Origin: Erysipelotrichaceae bacterium
GTDB taxonomy: Bacteria > Bacillota_I > Bacilli_A > Erysipelotrichales > Erysipelotrichaceae
Length of the DNA stretch: 64,000 bases
Direction: 5' to 3'
NCBI GenBank assembly: GCA_017550145.1
Contig: JAFZQG010000004.1
Location: 186,001 to 250,000 of the forward strand
Part shown: piece after piece, positions 33,601 to 42,475 of the stretch
How the letters are laid out: each line of letters opens with the position of its first letter
Position numbering within the stretch: the first letter of the stretch is position 1
Translations under genes and position numbers: made by a program
Notes under the pieces: generated by a model
Databases searched by the model: none
What the model was told of the DNA's origin: nothing
Seen by the model: only the letters and a program-made list of their open reading frames with translations

Positions 33601-34917
33601 TTAACCTCTCTGTTTACGCTGTCTGGCAGCAAAGTAGAGCGGAATGAAAGTAGCCAGGATCAGTAGTGTTGAAACAAGGAACAGCACATGAGTAGGCAGA
33701 TAAGCTGTGAGTCCGTTACTGTCGAGGATCTCACCGTTATTCTTGATGATCGGGTTGGCGATGAATGGTGAAACGATCCAAGGAATCAGGACGAAGAAAA
33801 TGATTCTGAAACCTTCAAACTGTCCCTTGGCTTCTTCAGGGAACAGCTGTTTCATCCAGACGGATGTGACCTGCATGAACATGATGTATCCGCAGCCGAA
33901 GAAGAACAGGCCTATCAATAACGGCCAGTTAAGAATAGTAGTCGGATCGACATATTCCGGTCTTCCGAAGATGCCTAAAGTTCCCACACCGATAATAGAT
34001 AAGACGATCGATACGGATGCGGCTAAAACGAATTTATTCTTGTTCAGCATCTTTGATGCCGGGATTACCGACAGCATGCCCAATATCAGCGCAATACCCT
34101 GAATGATGCCGATATCATCGGCTTTAAAACCAAGGTAATAGATCATATAGTTGCCGACATGCGGATAGTAGACATTAAAGGCCACAAAGTAGACTGTCAG
34201 TACCAGGAAGACCCAGACCAGTTCTTTGTGTTTCAGAAGTTCTTTATAGTTAAAAGCACTTAATAACTGAGAGAAGAATGATCCCTGTTTATTAGGTTTA
34301 AGATCAGGACTGTCTTTGACCAGGAATAAGGAAAGAAAACCGAAGATGATGGCCAGTCCGCCGAAGGCGATGAACAGACGCATATAGTTATCGTTGGCAC
34401 CGATCAGTAAACCGCCTAAGATCGTACCGATGATCGTACCGATGATCGGCTGGGTCGCCAGGGCAGCACCGATGCTTCCTCTGTTTTCTTCGTTCATCAT
34501 GTCGTTGAGCCAGGCATTGAAGCTGGCATCATTACCCATGGATCCGAAGAAAGACATTAAGGCATCAGCCAGAACGACAGCAGTGGCAGCTAACAGTAAA
34601 GCTCCGCTCTTTCCTTTGGCGATAAACTCGGTCGTACCAAACAGGATTGTAAAGATACCCCAGAGAATATAACCGAAAGCCAGGAATGGTTTACGCTTGC
34701 CGCTGCGGTCCGATAAGGTACCGAAGAGGAAAGTGGAAATGGTCGTCGCAATTGCCGAGATGGCAACCATCCAGGAAATGATGGTCGGATCTTTGGCGAT
34801 CTTGGCGTAGACGAAAGTATTGAACCACTGGTTTTCGATGTTCCAGCATAACTGTCCGATTATGCCCAAACCCCAGACCAGTATCCAGAAACGCAGTTTT
34901 GATGAATTGTTTTTCAT
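33601..34917 (-). CDS. MFS transporter (SLC45/GPH-like)
   Basis: The 438-residue, twelve-helix protein carries FGTLSDRSGKRKPFL between helices 2 and 3 and an opening LGIIGQLCWNIENQWFNTFVYAKI that is typical of the sugar-type SLC45-like bacterial MFS group. It may import an oligosaccharide or glycoside. It is first in a two-gene operon with the alpha/beta hydrolase. GAGGGAC lies before the start. Confidence 0.85.
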   Translation of the reverse strand: MKNNSSKLRFWILVWGLGIIGQLCWNIENQWFNTFVYAKIAKDPTIISWMVAISAIATTISTFLFGTLSDRSGKRKPFLAFGYILWGIFTILFGTTEFIAKGKSGALLLAATAVVLADALMSFFGSMGNDASFNAWLNDMMNEENRGSIGAALATQPIIGTIIGTILGGLLIGANDNYMRLFIAFGGLAIIFGFLSLFLVKDSPDLKPNKQGSFFSQLLSAFNYKELLKHKELVWVFLVLTVYFVAFNVYYPHVGNYMIYYLGFKADDIGIIQGIALILGMLSVIPASKMLNKNKFVLAASVSIVLSIIGVGTLGIFGRPEYVDPTTILNWPLLIGLFFFGCGYIMFMQVTSVWMKQLFPEEAKGQFEGFRIIFFVLIPWIVSPFIANPIIKNNGEILDSNGLTAYLPTHVLFLVSTLLILATFIPLYFAARQRKQRG

Positions 34918-35030
34918 AAATGAGTCCCTCTGATTTTCATTTTATAAGGCATAAAAGGGCTTGTCAAAAAGGAAGGAAATCACATAATTAATTTCCCGGA
35001 ATATTTCCGAAAAAATCTTTAAAAAAATTA

Positions 35031-35060
35031 TTGACAAGTACCTTTTTCGAGGTTTAGTAT
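35031..35060 (+). promoter_or_regulatory. pyrG operon promoter
   Basis: TTGACA (35031-35036) and TAGTAT (35055-35060) are separated by 18 bases. The predicted transcript would start near 35067 and carry a leader of about 130 bases. Confidence 0.7.
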
Positions 35061-35075
35061 AAATGAGTATTTATA

Positions 35076-35089
35076 TGTACGGCCGTACA
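35076..35089. promoter_or_regulatory. 14-bp perfect palindrome TGTACGGCCGTACA
   Basis: The palindrome begins about ten bases after the predicted pyrG start site, where a bound dimeric repressor would block transcription. It could also act on the divergent MFS operon. It can fold as an RNA hairpin only with almost no loop, so a DNA operator is more likely. Confidence 0.55.
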
Positions 35090-35100
35090 GAAAATATTAT

Positions 35101-35176
35101 TTCCATGGATTGTTAGGTCATGGAAGATGGTTTTTAAACCCCATCAGTAACGACATCGGAACGATGTTGTTTTTAT
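35101..35176 (+). promoter_or_regulatory. pyrG leader with terminator hairpin (attenuator)
   Basis: The leader holds a 7-bp hairpin (ttccatg/catggaa, 35101-35125) and then a 10-bp stem (35149-35158/35162-35171, loop gaa) followed by a T-rich tract, all upstream of the pyrG ribosome site. A terminator between promoter and start codon implies attenuation. In other Firmicutes pyrG is controlled by CTP-sensitive attenuation; the mechanism here may differ. Confidence 0.7.
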
Positions 35177-35195
35177 TTGATTTTTTGGAGGCCTT

Positions 35196-36800
35196 ATGAC
35201 AAAATTCATCTTTGTTACAGGCGGTGTTGTATCTGGTCTTGGTAAAGGTATAACAGCCGCATCACTTGGCAGATTATTAAAAGCCAGAGGATTGAAAGTA
35301 GCTTCAATGAAGCTCGATCCTTATATAAACGTTGACCCTGGTACCATGTCTCCTTACCAGCATGGCGAAGTATATGTAACGGAAGACGGAGCAGAGACCG
35401 ATCTGGATCTGGGTCACTATGAAAGATTCATCGATGAAGATCTGAACAAGTATTCCAATCTTACTACCGGCAAGGTTTACTGGAATGTTCTGAATAAGGA
35501 AAGAAAGGGCGAATATCTGGGCAAGACCGTTCAGGTCATTCCGCATATCACCAACGAAATAAAGGACTTCGTCTATAAAGCAGCCAAGAGTAAGAATCCG
35601 GATGTGCTGATCTGTGAGGTTGGCGGTACGATCGGCGATATCGAATCCCAGCCTTTCATCGAAGCTATCAGACAGATCGGACTGGAACAGGGTTTGCATA
35701 ATGTCTGTTATATCCATGTGACACTGATCCCTTATCTTGAGTGTTCCAAGGAACATAAGTCAAAACCGACTCAGCACTCCGTCAAGGAGCTGCAGGGTAT
35801 GGGTATCAAACCTAATATCATCGTTTTAAGATGTTCGAAAGCGCTGGAAAAGGATATCTTTGAAAAGATCGCCTTATTCTGCAATATTCCGAAGGAATGC
35901 GTCATTGAGAATAAGACGATCCCAATCCTTTATGAGATACCGTTACTGCTGGAAAAGCAGAAACTCGGAGATATCGTCTGTAAGGAACTGGATATCGAAG
36001 GCAAGAAAGCTGATCTCAGAGAATGGGAAGAAATGATCCGTAAGGCTAAACATCCTAAACATAAGATCACGATCGGTTTAGTCGGAAAGTATGTGAAGCT
36101 TCATGATGCATATCTGTCGATTGCCGAAGCACTGACTCATGCAGGCTATGCGACCGATTCCAAGGTCAAGATCAGATGGATCGATTCGGAAACGATCAGT
36201 GAAGAAAACGTGGCGGAGAAACTGAAAGACTGCAACGGCATCATCGTTCCGGGAGGCTTCGGAAACAGAGGCATCGAAGGCATGATCACTACCGCTGAAT
36301 ACTGCAGACTCAATGATGTGCCGTATCTGGGGATCTGTCTGGGCATGCAGGTGGCGGTAATCGAATTTGCCAGACATGTCTGCCATATGACAGATGCCAA
36401 CTCGAGAGAATTTAATCCTGACAGCAATTATAAAGTAATCGATTTCCTGCCGGATCAGAATGATCAGAGAGATAAGGGTGGTACTTTGAGACTTGGTTCA
36501 TATGACTGCCGTTTAAAGGAAGGAACTTTAATCAGAAAGTTATATGATACACAAGACATTAAGGAAAGACACAGACACCGCTATGAATTCAATAATGAGT
36601 TCCGACAGCAGCTCGTCGATAACGGACTGACAGTATCGGGAACATCGTTTGATGAATATATCGTGGAAACGATCGAACATAAAGATAACAGTTATTTCAT
36701 CGGGGTCCAGTTCCATCCGGAATTCAAATCCCGTCCTAATAAGGTACATCCTTTATTCAAAGGATTACTCGAAGCATCATTAAAAAGAAAAGGGGAATAA
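35196..36800 (+). CDS. pyrG: CTP synthase
   Basis: The 534-residue enzyme makes CTP from UTP, ATP and glutamine. The N-terminal synthase domain opens with [20 protein letters not shown], and the C-terminal class I glutaminase domain has the nucleophile in GICLGMQ and the HPEF motif. TTGGAGG precedes the start. It heads a three-gene operon with glutamine synthetase and GMP synthase, so glutamine supply and two glutamine-consuming nucleotide enzymes are made together. Confidence 0.97.
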   Translation: MTKFIFVTGGVVSGLGKGITAASLGRLLKARGLKVASMKLDPYINVDPGTMSPYQHGEVYVTEDGAETDLDLGHYERFIDEDLNKYSNLTTGKVYWNVLNKERKGEYLGKTVQVIPHITNEIKDFVYKAAKSKNPDVLICEVGGTIGDIESQPFIEAIRQIGLEQGLHNVCYIHVTLIPYLECSKEHKSKPTQHSVKELQGMGIKPNIIVLRCSKALEKDIFEKIALFCNIPKECVIENKTIPILYEIPLLLEKQKLGDIVCKELDIEGKKADLREWEEMIRKAKHPKHKITIGLVGKYVKLHDAYLSIAEALTHAGYATDSKVKIRWIDSETISEENVAEKLKDCNGIIVPGGFGNRGIEGMITTAEYCRLNDVPYLGICLGMQVAVIEFARHVCHMTDANSREFNPDSNYKVIDFLPDQNDQRDKGGTLRLGSYDCRLKEGTLIRKLYDTQDIKERHRHRYEFNNEFRQQLVDNGLTVSGTSFDEYIVETIEHKDNSYFIGVQFHPEFKSRPNKVHPLFKGLLEASLKRKGE

Positions 36801-36803
36801 ATC

Positions 36804-38894
36804 ATGACGAAAATTATGGAGAAATTCGGTTGCAAGGTCTTCAACGATGCAGTCATGCAGGAAAGACTGACCAAGAATACATATAAGGAATTACAGAAAA
36901 CCATCAAGAAAGGTGAGACCTTAAACTACGAAATAGCCAGAGAAGTGGCTTCGGCCATGAAAGACTGGGCAATTGAAAATGGAGCTACGCATTTTACCCA
37001 CTGGTTCCATCCGTTAAGCGGAGCGACCGCTGAGAAACATGAAAGCTTTGTGACCACAGCCGGTGGCGGCAAGATCATTATGGAGTTCTCGCCATCCAAT
37101 CTGGTAAAGGGTGAAGCCGATGCGTCATCTTTCCCATCAGGCGGATTAAGAGATACTTTCGAAGCTAGAGGCTATACCGCCTGGGATCCGACATCTTACG
37201 CTTTCATCAAAGACAATATTTTGTGTATTCCGACCGTCTTCTGTTCATATTCAGGAGAAGCCTTGGACCATAAGACACCGTTGCTTCGTTCCATGGAAGC
37301 ATTGAATAAACAGGCGATGAGGATCCTGCATCTGTTTGGCAATGAGAATGTAGACCACGTCAAAGCTACAGCCGGAGCAGAACAGGAATACTTCCTGGTC
37401 GATAAGAAAAATTTTGATCAGAGAGAAGACCTGATTCTTTCCGGTCGCACCCTGATCGGAGCTATGCCTCCTAAGGGTCAGGAAATGAACGACCATTACT
37501 ATGGTCAGATCAAAACCAGAGTTTCCGAATTCATGAAAGATCTGAATGAGGAATTATGGGAAGTAGGCATCCAGGCCAAAACCGAGCACAATGAAGTTGC
37601 CCCTTCACAGCACGAACTGGCAAACAACTTCCTTACCATCAATGTCTCTGCCGATCAGAACAATCTGACGATGGAGATCATGAAAAAGGTTGCCAGAAAA
37701 CACGACCTGGAATGCCTGCTGCATGAAAAACCATTTGCGGGAGTTAACGGTTCAGGTAAGCACAATAACTGGTCACTTAAGACCGATACGGGCATGAACC
37801 TTCTGGAGCCTGGTGATACACCGATGGAGAACGCCCAGTTTCTGCTGTTCCTAAGTGCCATCATTAAAGCTGTCGATGAGTATCAGGATCTTTTAAGGAT
37901 CTCGATCTCTTCGGCCGGAAATGATCATAGACTTGGCGCATCCGAAGCTCCTCCTGCCATCGTTTCGATCTTCTTGGGAGATGAATTAAGCGAGATCCTA
38001 GACAGTATCAGACTTGATAAACCTTATCAGAATAAGGAAAGAGCGAAGATCCAGATCGGCGTTCATACGATCCCGACTTTCCCTAAAGACAATACCGACC
38101 GTAACAGAACTTCACCGTTTGCGTTTACCGGCAATAAGTTCGAATTCCGTATGCCTGGTTCAAGTGCTTCGATCGCCACACCTAACACTATTCTTGATAC
38201 AGTCGTAGCCGAAGAACTGAAGGGCTTTGCGGACAGACTGGAAAAAGCTGAAGACCTCAATGACGAGATCCATAAGGTCATTAAGGAAACATTAAAGAAA
38301 CATTCACGTATCATCTTCAACGGTAACGGTTATGATCCGTCATGGATCAAGGAAGCTGAAAGAAGAGGCTTAAGCAATTACGCTTCAACACCGGAAGCTC
38401 TGGCTCATTATCTTGATAAGAAGAATGTCAAAGTCTTTGTGGATAACGGCGTTTTAAGCAAGACCGAGTGTGAATCAAGATATGAGATCTATCTCGAGAA
38501 ATACTATAAGACCATCAATATCGAAGCTAAGACGATGCTGGAGATGTTGAAGAAGGACGTCTTACCATCAAGCGTAAAATTCGAAGAGGCTTTATGCGAA
38601 GTATTATGCGGTAAGCAGAAACTGAAGATGGATGTTAAGGGATCATATGAAGAGAAGACTTTAAAGAAAGTTGCTGATCTTAAGAAAGGTATTGTTAAGG
38701 ATCTGGAAAAGATGGAAAAACTCTTAAATGAGAATAAAGAAAGCGATCCATTGAAGAAAGCCTTCTTCTATCGTGATAAGATCATTCCATTAATGGGCTC
38801 AGTAAGAAAGAATACCGATGAACTTGAACTGATCACTGACAGAAAATACTGGCCGATGCCTAGCTACAGAGAACTGCTTTTTGGAGTAGACTAG
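36804..38894 (+). CDS. glnN: Glutamine synthetase type III
   Basis: The 696-residue length and the signature GNDHRLGASEAPPAIVS mark GSIII rather than GlnA type I. It forms glutamine from glutamate, ammonium and ATP in the cytoplasm as a large oligomer. Other visible regions are THWFHPLSG and EQEYFLVD near the metal site, and KTEHNEVAPSQHE. It lies three bases after pyrG and six before guaA, so its product can feed both amidotransferases. AGGGGAA is the ribosome site. Confidence 0.96.
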   Translation: MTKIMEKFGCKVFNDAVMQERLTKNTYKELQKTIKKGETLNYEIAREVASAMKDWAIENGATHFTHWFHPLSGATAEKHESFVTTAGGGKIIMEFSPSNLVKGEADASSFPSGGLRDTFEARGYTAWDPTSYAFIKDNILCIPTVFCSYSGEALDHKTPLLRSMEALNKQAMRILHLFGNENVDHVKATAGAEQEYFLVDKKNFDQREDLILSGRTLIGAMPPKGQEMNDHYYGQIKTRVSEFMKDLNEELWEVGIQAKTEHNEVAPSQHELANNFLTINVSADQNNLTMEIMKKVARKHDLECLLHEKPFAGVNGSGKHNNWSLKTDTGMNLLEPGDTPMENAQFLLFLSAIIKAVDEYQDLLRISISSAGNDHRLGASEAPPAIVSIFLGDELSEILDSIRLDKPYQNKERAKIQIGVHTIPTFPKDNTDRNRTSPFAFTGNKFEFRMPGSSASIATPNTILDTVVAEELKGFADRLEKAEDLNDEIHKVIKETLKKHSRIIFNGNGYDPSWIKEAERRGLSNYASTPEALAHYLDKKNVKVFVDNGVLSKTECESRYEIYLEKYYKTINIEAKTMLEMLKKDVLPSSVKFEEALCEVLCGKQKLKMDVKGSYEEKTLKKVADLKKGIVKDLEKMEKLLNENKESDPLKKAFFYRDKIIPLMGSVRKNTDELELITDRKYWPMPSYRELLFGVD

Positions 38895-38900
38895 TATTAT

Positions 38901-40433
38901 ATGGATAAAATACTGGTTTTGGATTTCGGCGGACAGTATGATCAGCTGATTGCGCGCAGAGTCAGAGAACTTCATGTCTATGCACAAATAAAAAGATACA
39001 GCGAGATCACACTTGAAGAAATAAAAGATTCCGATTATAAAGGCATCATCTTTACCGGTGGTCCCAACAGTGTCTATGAGGAGAGTTCACCGCACTATGA
39101 TCCTGAAATACTGAATATCGGTGTTCCTGTATTAGGAATATGTTATGGCATGCAGCTGATGGCCTATCTGGCCAAAGGCAAGGTAAGTCCGAATAAGGGT
39201 TCAAGTGAATACGGTAAGAGCGAACTGACAGTAAAAGAGAATATCCTGTTTGAACAAATGCCGGAAAACAGTATCTGTTGGATGTCGCATACCGATTATG
39301 TATCTGAGCTGCCTGTCGGTTTTGAAACCATCGCGGTAACCAATACCTGTGAATGTGCGGCGATTTGTGATGAAAAAAGAAAACTCTATGGTGTACAGTT
39401 CCATCCGGAAGTAACCCATACCGAAAGAGGTAAGCAGATCTTTACTAATTTCATCTTCAGGATATGTAAGTGTAAAGCCGACTGGCTGATGGATGATTTT
39501 ATAAACGAATCCGTCGAAAAATACCGCAAGGAACTTGAAGGCAAGAAGGTAATGCTGGCACTGTCGGGCGGTGTCGATTCTTCGGTAGCGGCAATGCTGA
39601 TGCATAAGGCGATCGGAAAGAATCTGATCTGTGTTTTTGTTGATCATGGCTTATTAAGAAAAGACGAAGCCGATCTGATCGAAAAGACCTTCCGTCACGA
39701 CTTTGATCTGAATCTGCTCAGAGTTGATGCGAAAGACAGATTCCTGAAGAAACTGGAAAACGTCTCTGATCCTGAAACCAAGAGAAAGATCATCGGTGAA
39801 GAATTCATCAGAGTCTTTGAAGAAACAGCCAGAGAAATCGGAAAGATCGATGTCCTGGTTCAGGGCACGATCTATCCCGATGTCATTGAAAGCGGAAAAG
39901 GTGATTCAGCGGTAATCAAATCACATCACAACGTGGGAGGTTTACCGGATAAGATCTCCTTTGAAAGAATCGTTGAACCGTTAAAAGACTTGTTTAAAGA
40001 CGAAGTCAGAGAAACAGGTGTAAAACTCGGTTTGCCTTATGAACTGGTCTACCGTCAGCCGTTCCCGGGACCGGGTCTGGCTGTCAGGGTCTTAGGCTGT
40101 ATTACCGAAGACAAACTGAGAATCCTGAAAGAGGCCGATGCGATCTTCAGACAGGAGATAAGTGATTTTAATATGCAGAATCAAACCAATCAGTATTTTG
40201 CAGTCCTGACCGATTCAAGAGCGGTAGGAGTCAAAGGTGATGCGCGTGTCTACGGATACACGATAGCTTTAAGAGCAGTTACCACGGATGACTTCATGAC
40301 AGCGGAATGGACCAGGTTACCATATGAACTGCTGGAGAAAGCCAGCAACAGAATATGCAACGAAATAAAAGAGGTTGCCAGAGTGGTCTATGATATTACA
40401 TCAAAACCTCCGGGAACCGTAGAATGGGAATAA
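38901..40433 (+). CDS. guaA: GMP synthase (glutamine-hydrolysing)
   Basis: The 510-residue enzyme aminates XMP to GMP using glutamine and ATP. The class I glutaminase half has the nucleophile in GICYGMQL and the HPEV motif; the synthase half has the pyrophosphatase loop [11 protein letters not shown], followed by the dimerisation domain with [12 protein letters not shown]. The ribosome site is in TTGGAG before the start. Although guaA 3' ends are known integration sites in Firmicutes, I see no duplication here. Confidence 0.97.
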   Translation: MDKILVLDFGGQYDQLIARRVRELHVYAQIKRYSEITLEEIKDSDYKGIIFTGGPNSVYEESSPHYDPEILNIGVPVLGICYGMQLMAYLAKGKVSPNKGSSEYGKSELTVKENILFEQMPENSICWMSHTDYVSELPVGFETIAVTNTCECAAICDEKRKLYGVQFHPEVTHTERGKQIFTNFIFRICKCKADWLMDDFINESVEKYRKELEGKKVMLALSGGVDSSVAAMLMHKAIGKNLICVFVDHGLLRKDEADLIEKTFRHDFDLNLLRVDAKDRFLKKLENVSDPETKRKIIGEEFIRVFEETAREIGKIDVLVQGTIYPDVIESGKGDSAVIKSHHNVGGLPDKISFERIVEPLKDLFKDEVRETGVKLGLPYELVYRQPFPGPGLAVRVLGCITEDKLRILKEADAIFRQEISDFNMQNQTNQYFAVLTDSRAVGVKGDARVYGYTIALRAVTTDDFMTAEWTRLPYELLEKASNRICNEIKEVARVVYDITSKPPGTVEWE

Positions 40434-40435
40434 GC

Positions 40436-40461
40436 AAAACACCAGTAAAATGGTGTTTTTT
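40436..40461. terminator. Terminator of the pyrG-glnN-guaA operon
   Basis: A 9-bp stem (aaaacacca/tggtgtttt) with a gtaaaa loop follows guaA and reaches the convergent fic2 stop, so it can serve both strands. Confidence 0.88.
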
Positions 40462-41713
40462 ACTGCTCAATCCTCTGATATTTCAAAGTATAAGGAACGT
40501 TGTTTCTGTCGATATCAAACAGTTTGGATTTGGAAGGAGTCGAAACCTCTTTTAGAATTCCCAGCTTCACGAATCTGTTGAGAATCTTTAATGCACCCTG
40601 TTTGCTCATGGAAACATTGGCCATTTTAAGAAAATCGGAATAAGAGAAGATTCCGTTATATGAGATGATAATTTTTTTTATATAATTCAGTTCGGTTTCC
40701 GTTAAAACAGATCCCTTGTTTTTAACTGTCTGCTCCAGATGGTTCAGGTTCTGGTAACAGATAAGGTAATCAAGCGAAATGTTAAGCAGATACAACAGGA
40801 AATAAGTCAGGTCATTATGAGAATCTCTGCTGAGTTCTATTGCCTGGTAGTATCTTGATTTTGTCTGATTGATTGCTTCAGAAACGATCGGTGGAAAAGT
40901 GTTTAATCCGCTTAAGAGATAAACCCAATACGAAACCATCCGGGCTGTTCTGCCATTATAATCAAAATACGGATGGATATAGAGAACATAATAATGACAT
41001 ATGTGCGGAAGCAGAATGATCTCGTTAATGTTTTTGCTGTGTAATGTCTGTTTAACAAATTCAAACAGGGCATTCATGCTTTCGTTGATTTTATTGAAAG
41101 GGCAGCCATGATAGCGGGATATTTCCACTTCATCATAACGGTAATAATCACCAGGTCTTAAACTGCTGTCTTCATTCAGACAGTCTTTGCTTAAAAGTGT
41201 ATACAGTCTGAACAGATTCTCTTTATTGAATTCTGGTAATTCATGAACAAAATCGATTCCGGCTTTCATATTCTTGATGATAATATCGTTGATATCTACA
41301 GCCGGAGCATCATTTTCCAGAAGTTCTTTCAGTCTTCTTCTGGTTGTCGGAACGTTTTCCACATTCACAGAACCTTCGATTTCGGAATAGATTCTTGATT
41401 CAATATAAGTTGAAGAAAATCTGTCTGTCAGATCAGTTTCTTTTCCTGCCAGCTGCATATATGTTTCAAGCGTTGATGATAATTCCTTGCCAAAAGAATA
41501 ATACAGACATTTGAAGTTAAAAGCCGGAAGCGGAAGGAGCTTAACATAAGCGTTATCATCTGAGGCAATACTTTCCTTGTATTCCAGAAACTCCTGATAT
41601 TCAAAAGGTGTGAGTAAAGTTCCCGGCACATTGGCGTATTCCAGCTCCTTTGCCGTGTAGTATTTTTCGTTAAACTGTTTCTCTAATGCATTAAGTATTT
41701 TATCGTTTTTCAC
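40460..41713 (-). CDS. Second Fic-domain protein, variant active site
   Basis: The 417-residue protein has the Fic loop HPYFDYNGRTAR: the usual Gly before NGR is replaced by Tyr. A SEIEG segment near residue 110 recalls the inhibitory helix but lacks the usual Ser/Thr at its first position. The last ~70 residues form a winged-helix-like DNA-binding region (SYSDFLKMANVSMSKQGALK). The start is GTG at 41713, with no ribosome site visible. Four GTAAACC half-sites cover the promoter, suggesting self-regulation. Function of the target is unknown. Confidence 0.87.
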   Translation of the reverse strand: MKNDKILNALEKQFNEKYYTAKELEYANVPGTLLTPFEYQEFLEYKESIASDDNAYVKLLPLPAFNFKCLYYSFGKELSSTLETYMQLAGKETDLTDRFSSTYIESRIYSEIEGSVNVENVPTTRRRLKELLENDAPAVDINDIIIKNMKAGIDFVHELPEFNKENLFRLYTLLSKDCLNEDSSLRPGDYYRYDEVEISRYHGCPFNKINESMNALFEFVKQTLHSKNINEIILLPHICHYYVLYIHPYFDYNGRTARMVSYWVYLLSGLNTFPPIVSEAINQTKSRYYQAIELSRDSHNDLTYFLLYLLNISLDYLICYQNLNHLEQTVKNKGSVLTETELNYIKKIIISYNGIFSYSDFLKMANVSMSKQGALKILNRFVKLGILKEVSTPSKSKLFDIDRNNVPYTLKYQRIEQ

Positions 41714-41718
41714 ATTTA

Positions 41719-41776
41719 TATCGTAAACCTTTCCGTAAACCTTTGTAAAGGATTATCGTAAACCTTTCCGTAAACC
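41719..41776 (-). promoter_or_regulatory. fic2 operator: 23-base direct repeat pair
   Basis: The 23-base unit starting tatcgtaaacc occurs exactly at 41719-41741 and 41754-41776, and each contains two GTAAACC half-sites 12 bases apart. Between them is a ccttt-gt-aaagg inverted repeat. The array sits directly on the fic2 start region, on top of possible TTTACA and TACGAT promoter boxes, as expected of an operator. Confidence 0.75.
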
Positions 41777-41788
41777 AAGAAATAAAGC

Positions 41789-41837
41789 GAAAAGAAAAAG
41801 TCATTCAGGACTATTATGAGGTGTTCTGAATGACTTT
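41789..41837 (-). terminator. Terminator of the Cpl-7 repeat gene
   Basis: On the minus strand a 12-bp stem (aaagtcattcag/ctgaatgacttt) is followed by a T-rich run, seven bases after the stop codon at 41845. Confidence 0.9.
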
Positions 41838-41844
41838 CTTTCTG

Positions 41845-42393
41845 TTAACCTAAGAGTTTGTTTACCAGGTTCTGTACTTCGGTGTAGTTGTAACCTGCTG
41901 CTTCGAGTTTTTCTCTTCTTTCAGCACCGTTACCCCATTTGCCCTGAATTACTTCTTTGGCAACTGTTTCGAGGTCTTTGCCTGAATGCAGGAGTTCGTT
42001 GACTTTGTCCTGTACTTCAGTGTAGTTGAAGCCTGCTGCTTCGAGTTTTTCTCTTCTCTCATGGCCATTGCCCCACTTGCCTTCGATTACTTCTTTGGCA
42101 GTAGCTTCGATCTTGGCGCTCTTTACAGCTTCTCTTGCTGCTTCAACCTTAAGCTGAGCTTCTTTAGCAGCAGCAGCTGCTTTTTCCTTTGCGTCGTTTT
42201 CGAGCTTGATCAGATGGTTAACTTCTGATTTGACCTTGAGGTAGCAGTCGTAACCAGCTGCTTCGAGTTTAGTCTTGATTTCCTCATCGGTTTTGCCCCA
42301 GAGGCCTTCTTTGACTTCTTTAGCCAGTGTAGCTACGTCTTTAAGAGCTTCCTTAACTTCTTCTTTCTTTTTGAATCCATCAAATAATCCCAT
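41845..42393 (-). CDS. Protein with three Cpl-7 (CW_7) repeats, no signal peptide
   Basis: The 182-residue product contains three copies of a ~38-residue unit at ~20-62, ~97-135 and ~142-181, the latter two with the clear Cpl-7 pattern AKEVIQGKWGNGAERREKL and AAGYNYTEVQ. Between copies 1 and 2 is an Ala/Lys/Glu-rich coiled-coil-like linker. Cpl-7 repeats bind peptidoglycan muropeptides in phage lysins and hydrolases, but no catalytic domain or export signal is present here. AAAGGAGG gives the start. It may be a cytoplasmic protein, or be released by lysis. Confidence 0.85.
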   Translation of the reverse strand: MGLFDGFKKKEEVKEALKDVATLAKEVKEGLWGKTDEEIKTKLEAAGYDCYLKVKSEVNHLIKLENDAKEKAAAAAKEAQLKVEAAREAVKSAKIEATAKEVIEGKWGNGHERREKLEAAGFNYTEVQDKVNELLHSGKDLETVAKEVIQGKWGNGAERREKLEAAGYNYTEVQNLVNKLLG

Positions 42394-42422
42394 TAAAAAT
42401 CCTCCTTTATTATTGTTTTAAT

Positions 42423-42436
42423 GATGTCTGGACATC
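42423..42436. promoter_or_regulatory. GATGTC-TG-GACATC palindrome upstream of Cpl-7 gene
   Basis: A 6+6 inverted repeat lies just downstream of a minus-strand TATAAT (complement of 42448-42453), about 30 bases before the start codon. It could be an operator. The upstream -35 box is poor. Confidence 0.45.
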
Positions 42437-42475
42437 TTTATATATTAATTATAATACGTTATCGGTTACTTGTGA

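Noticed and set aside
38901..40461. guaA 3' end as integration site
   Set aside because: It is a known target in other Firmicutes, but no duplicate of its 3' end is visible in the window.
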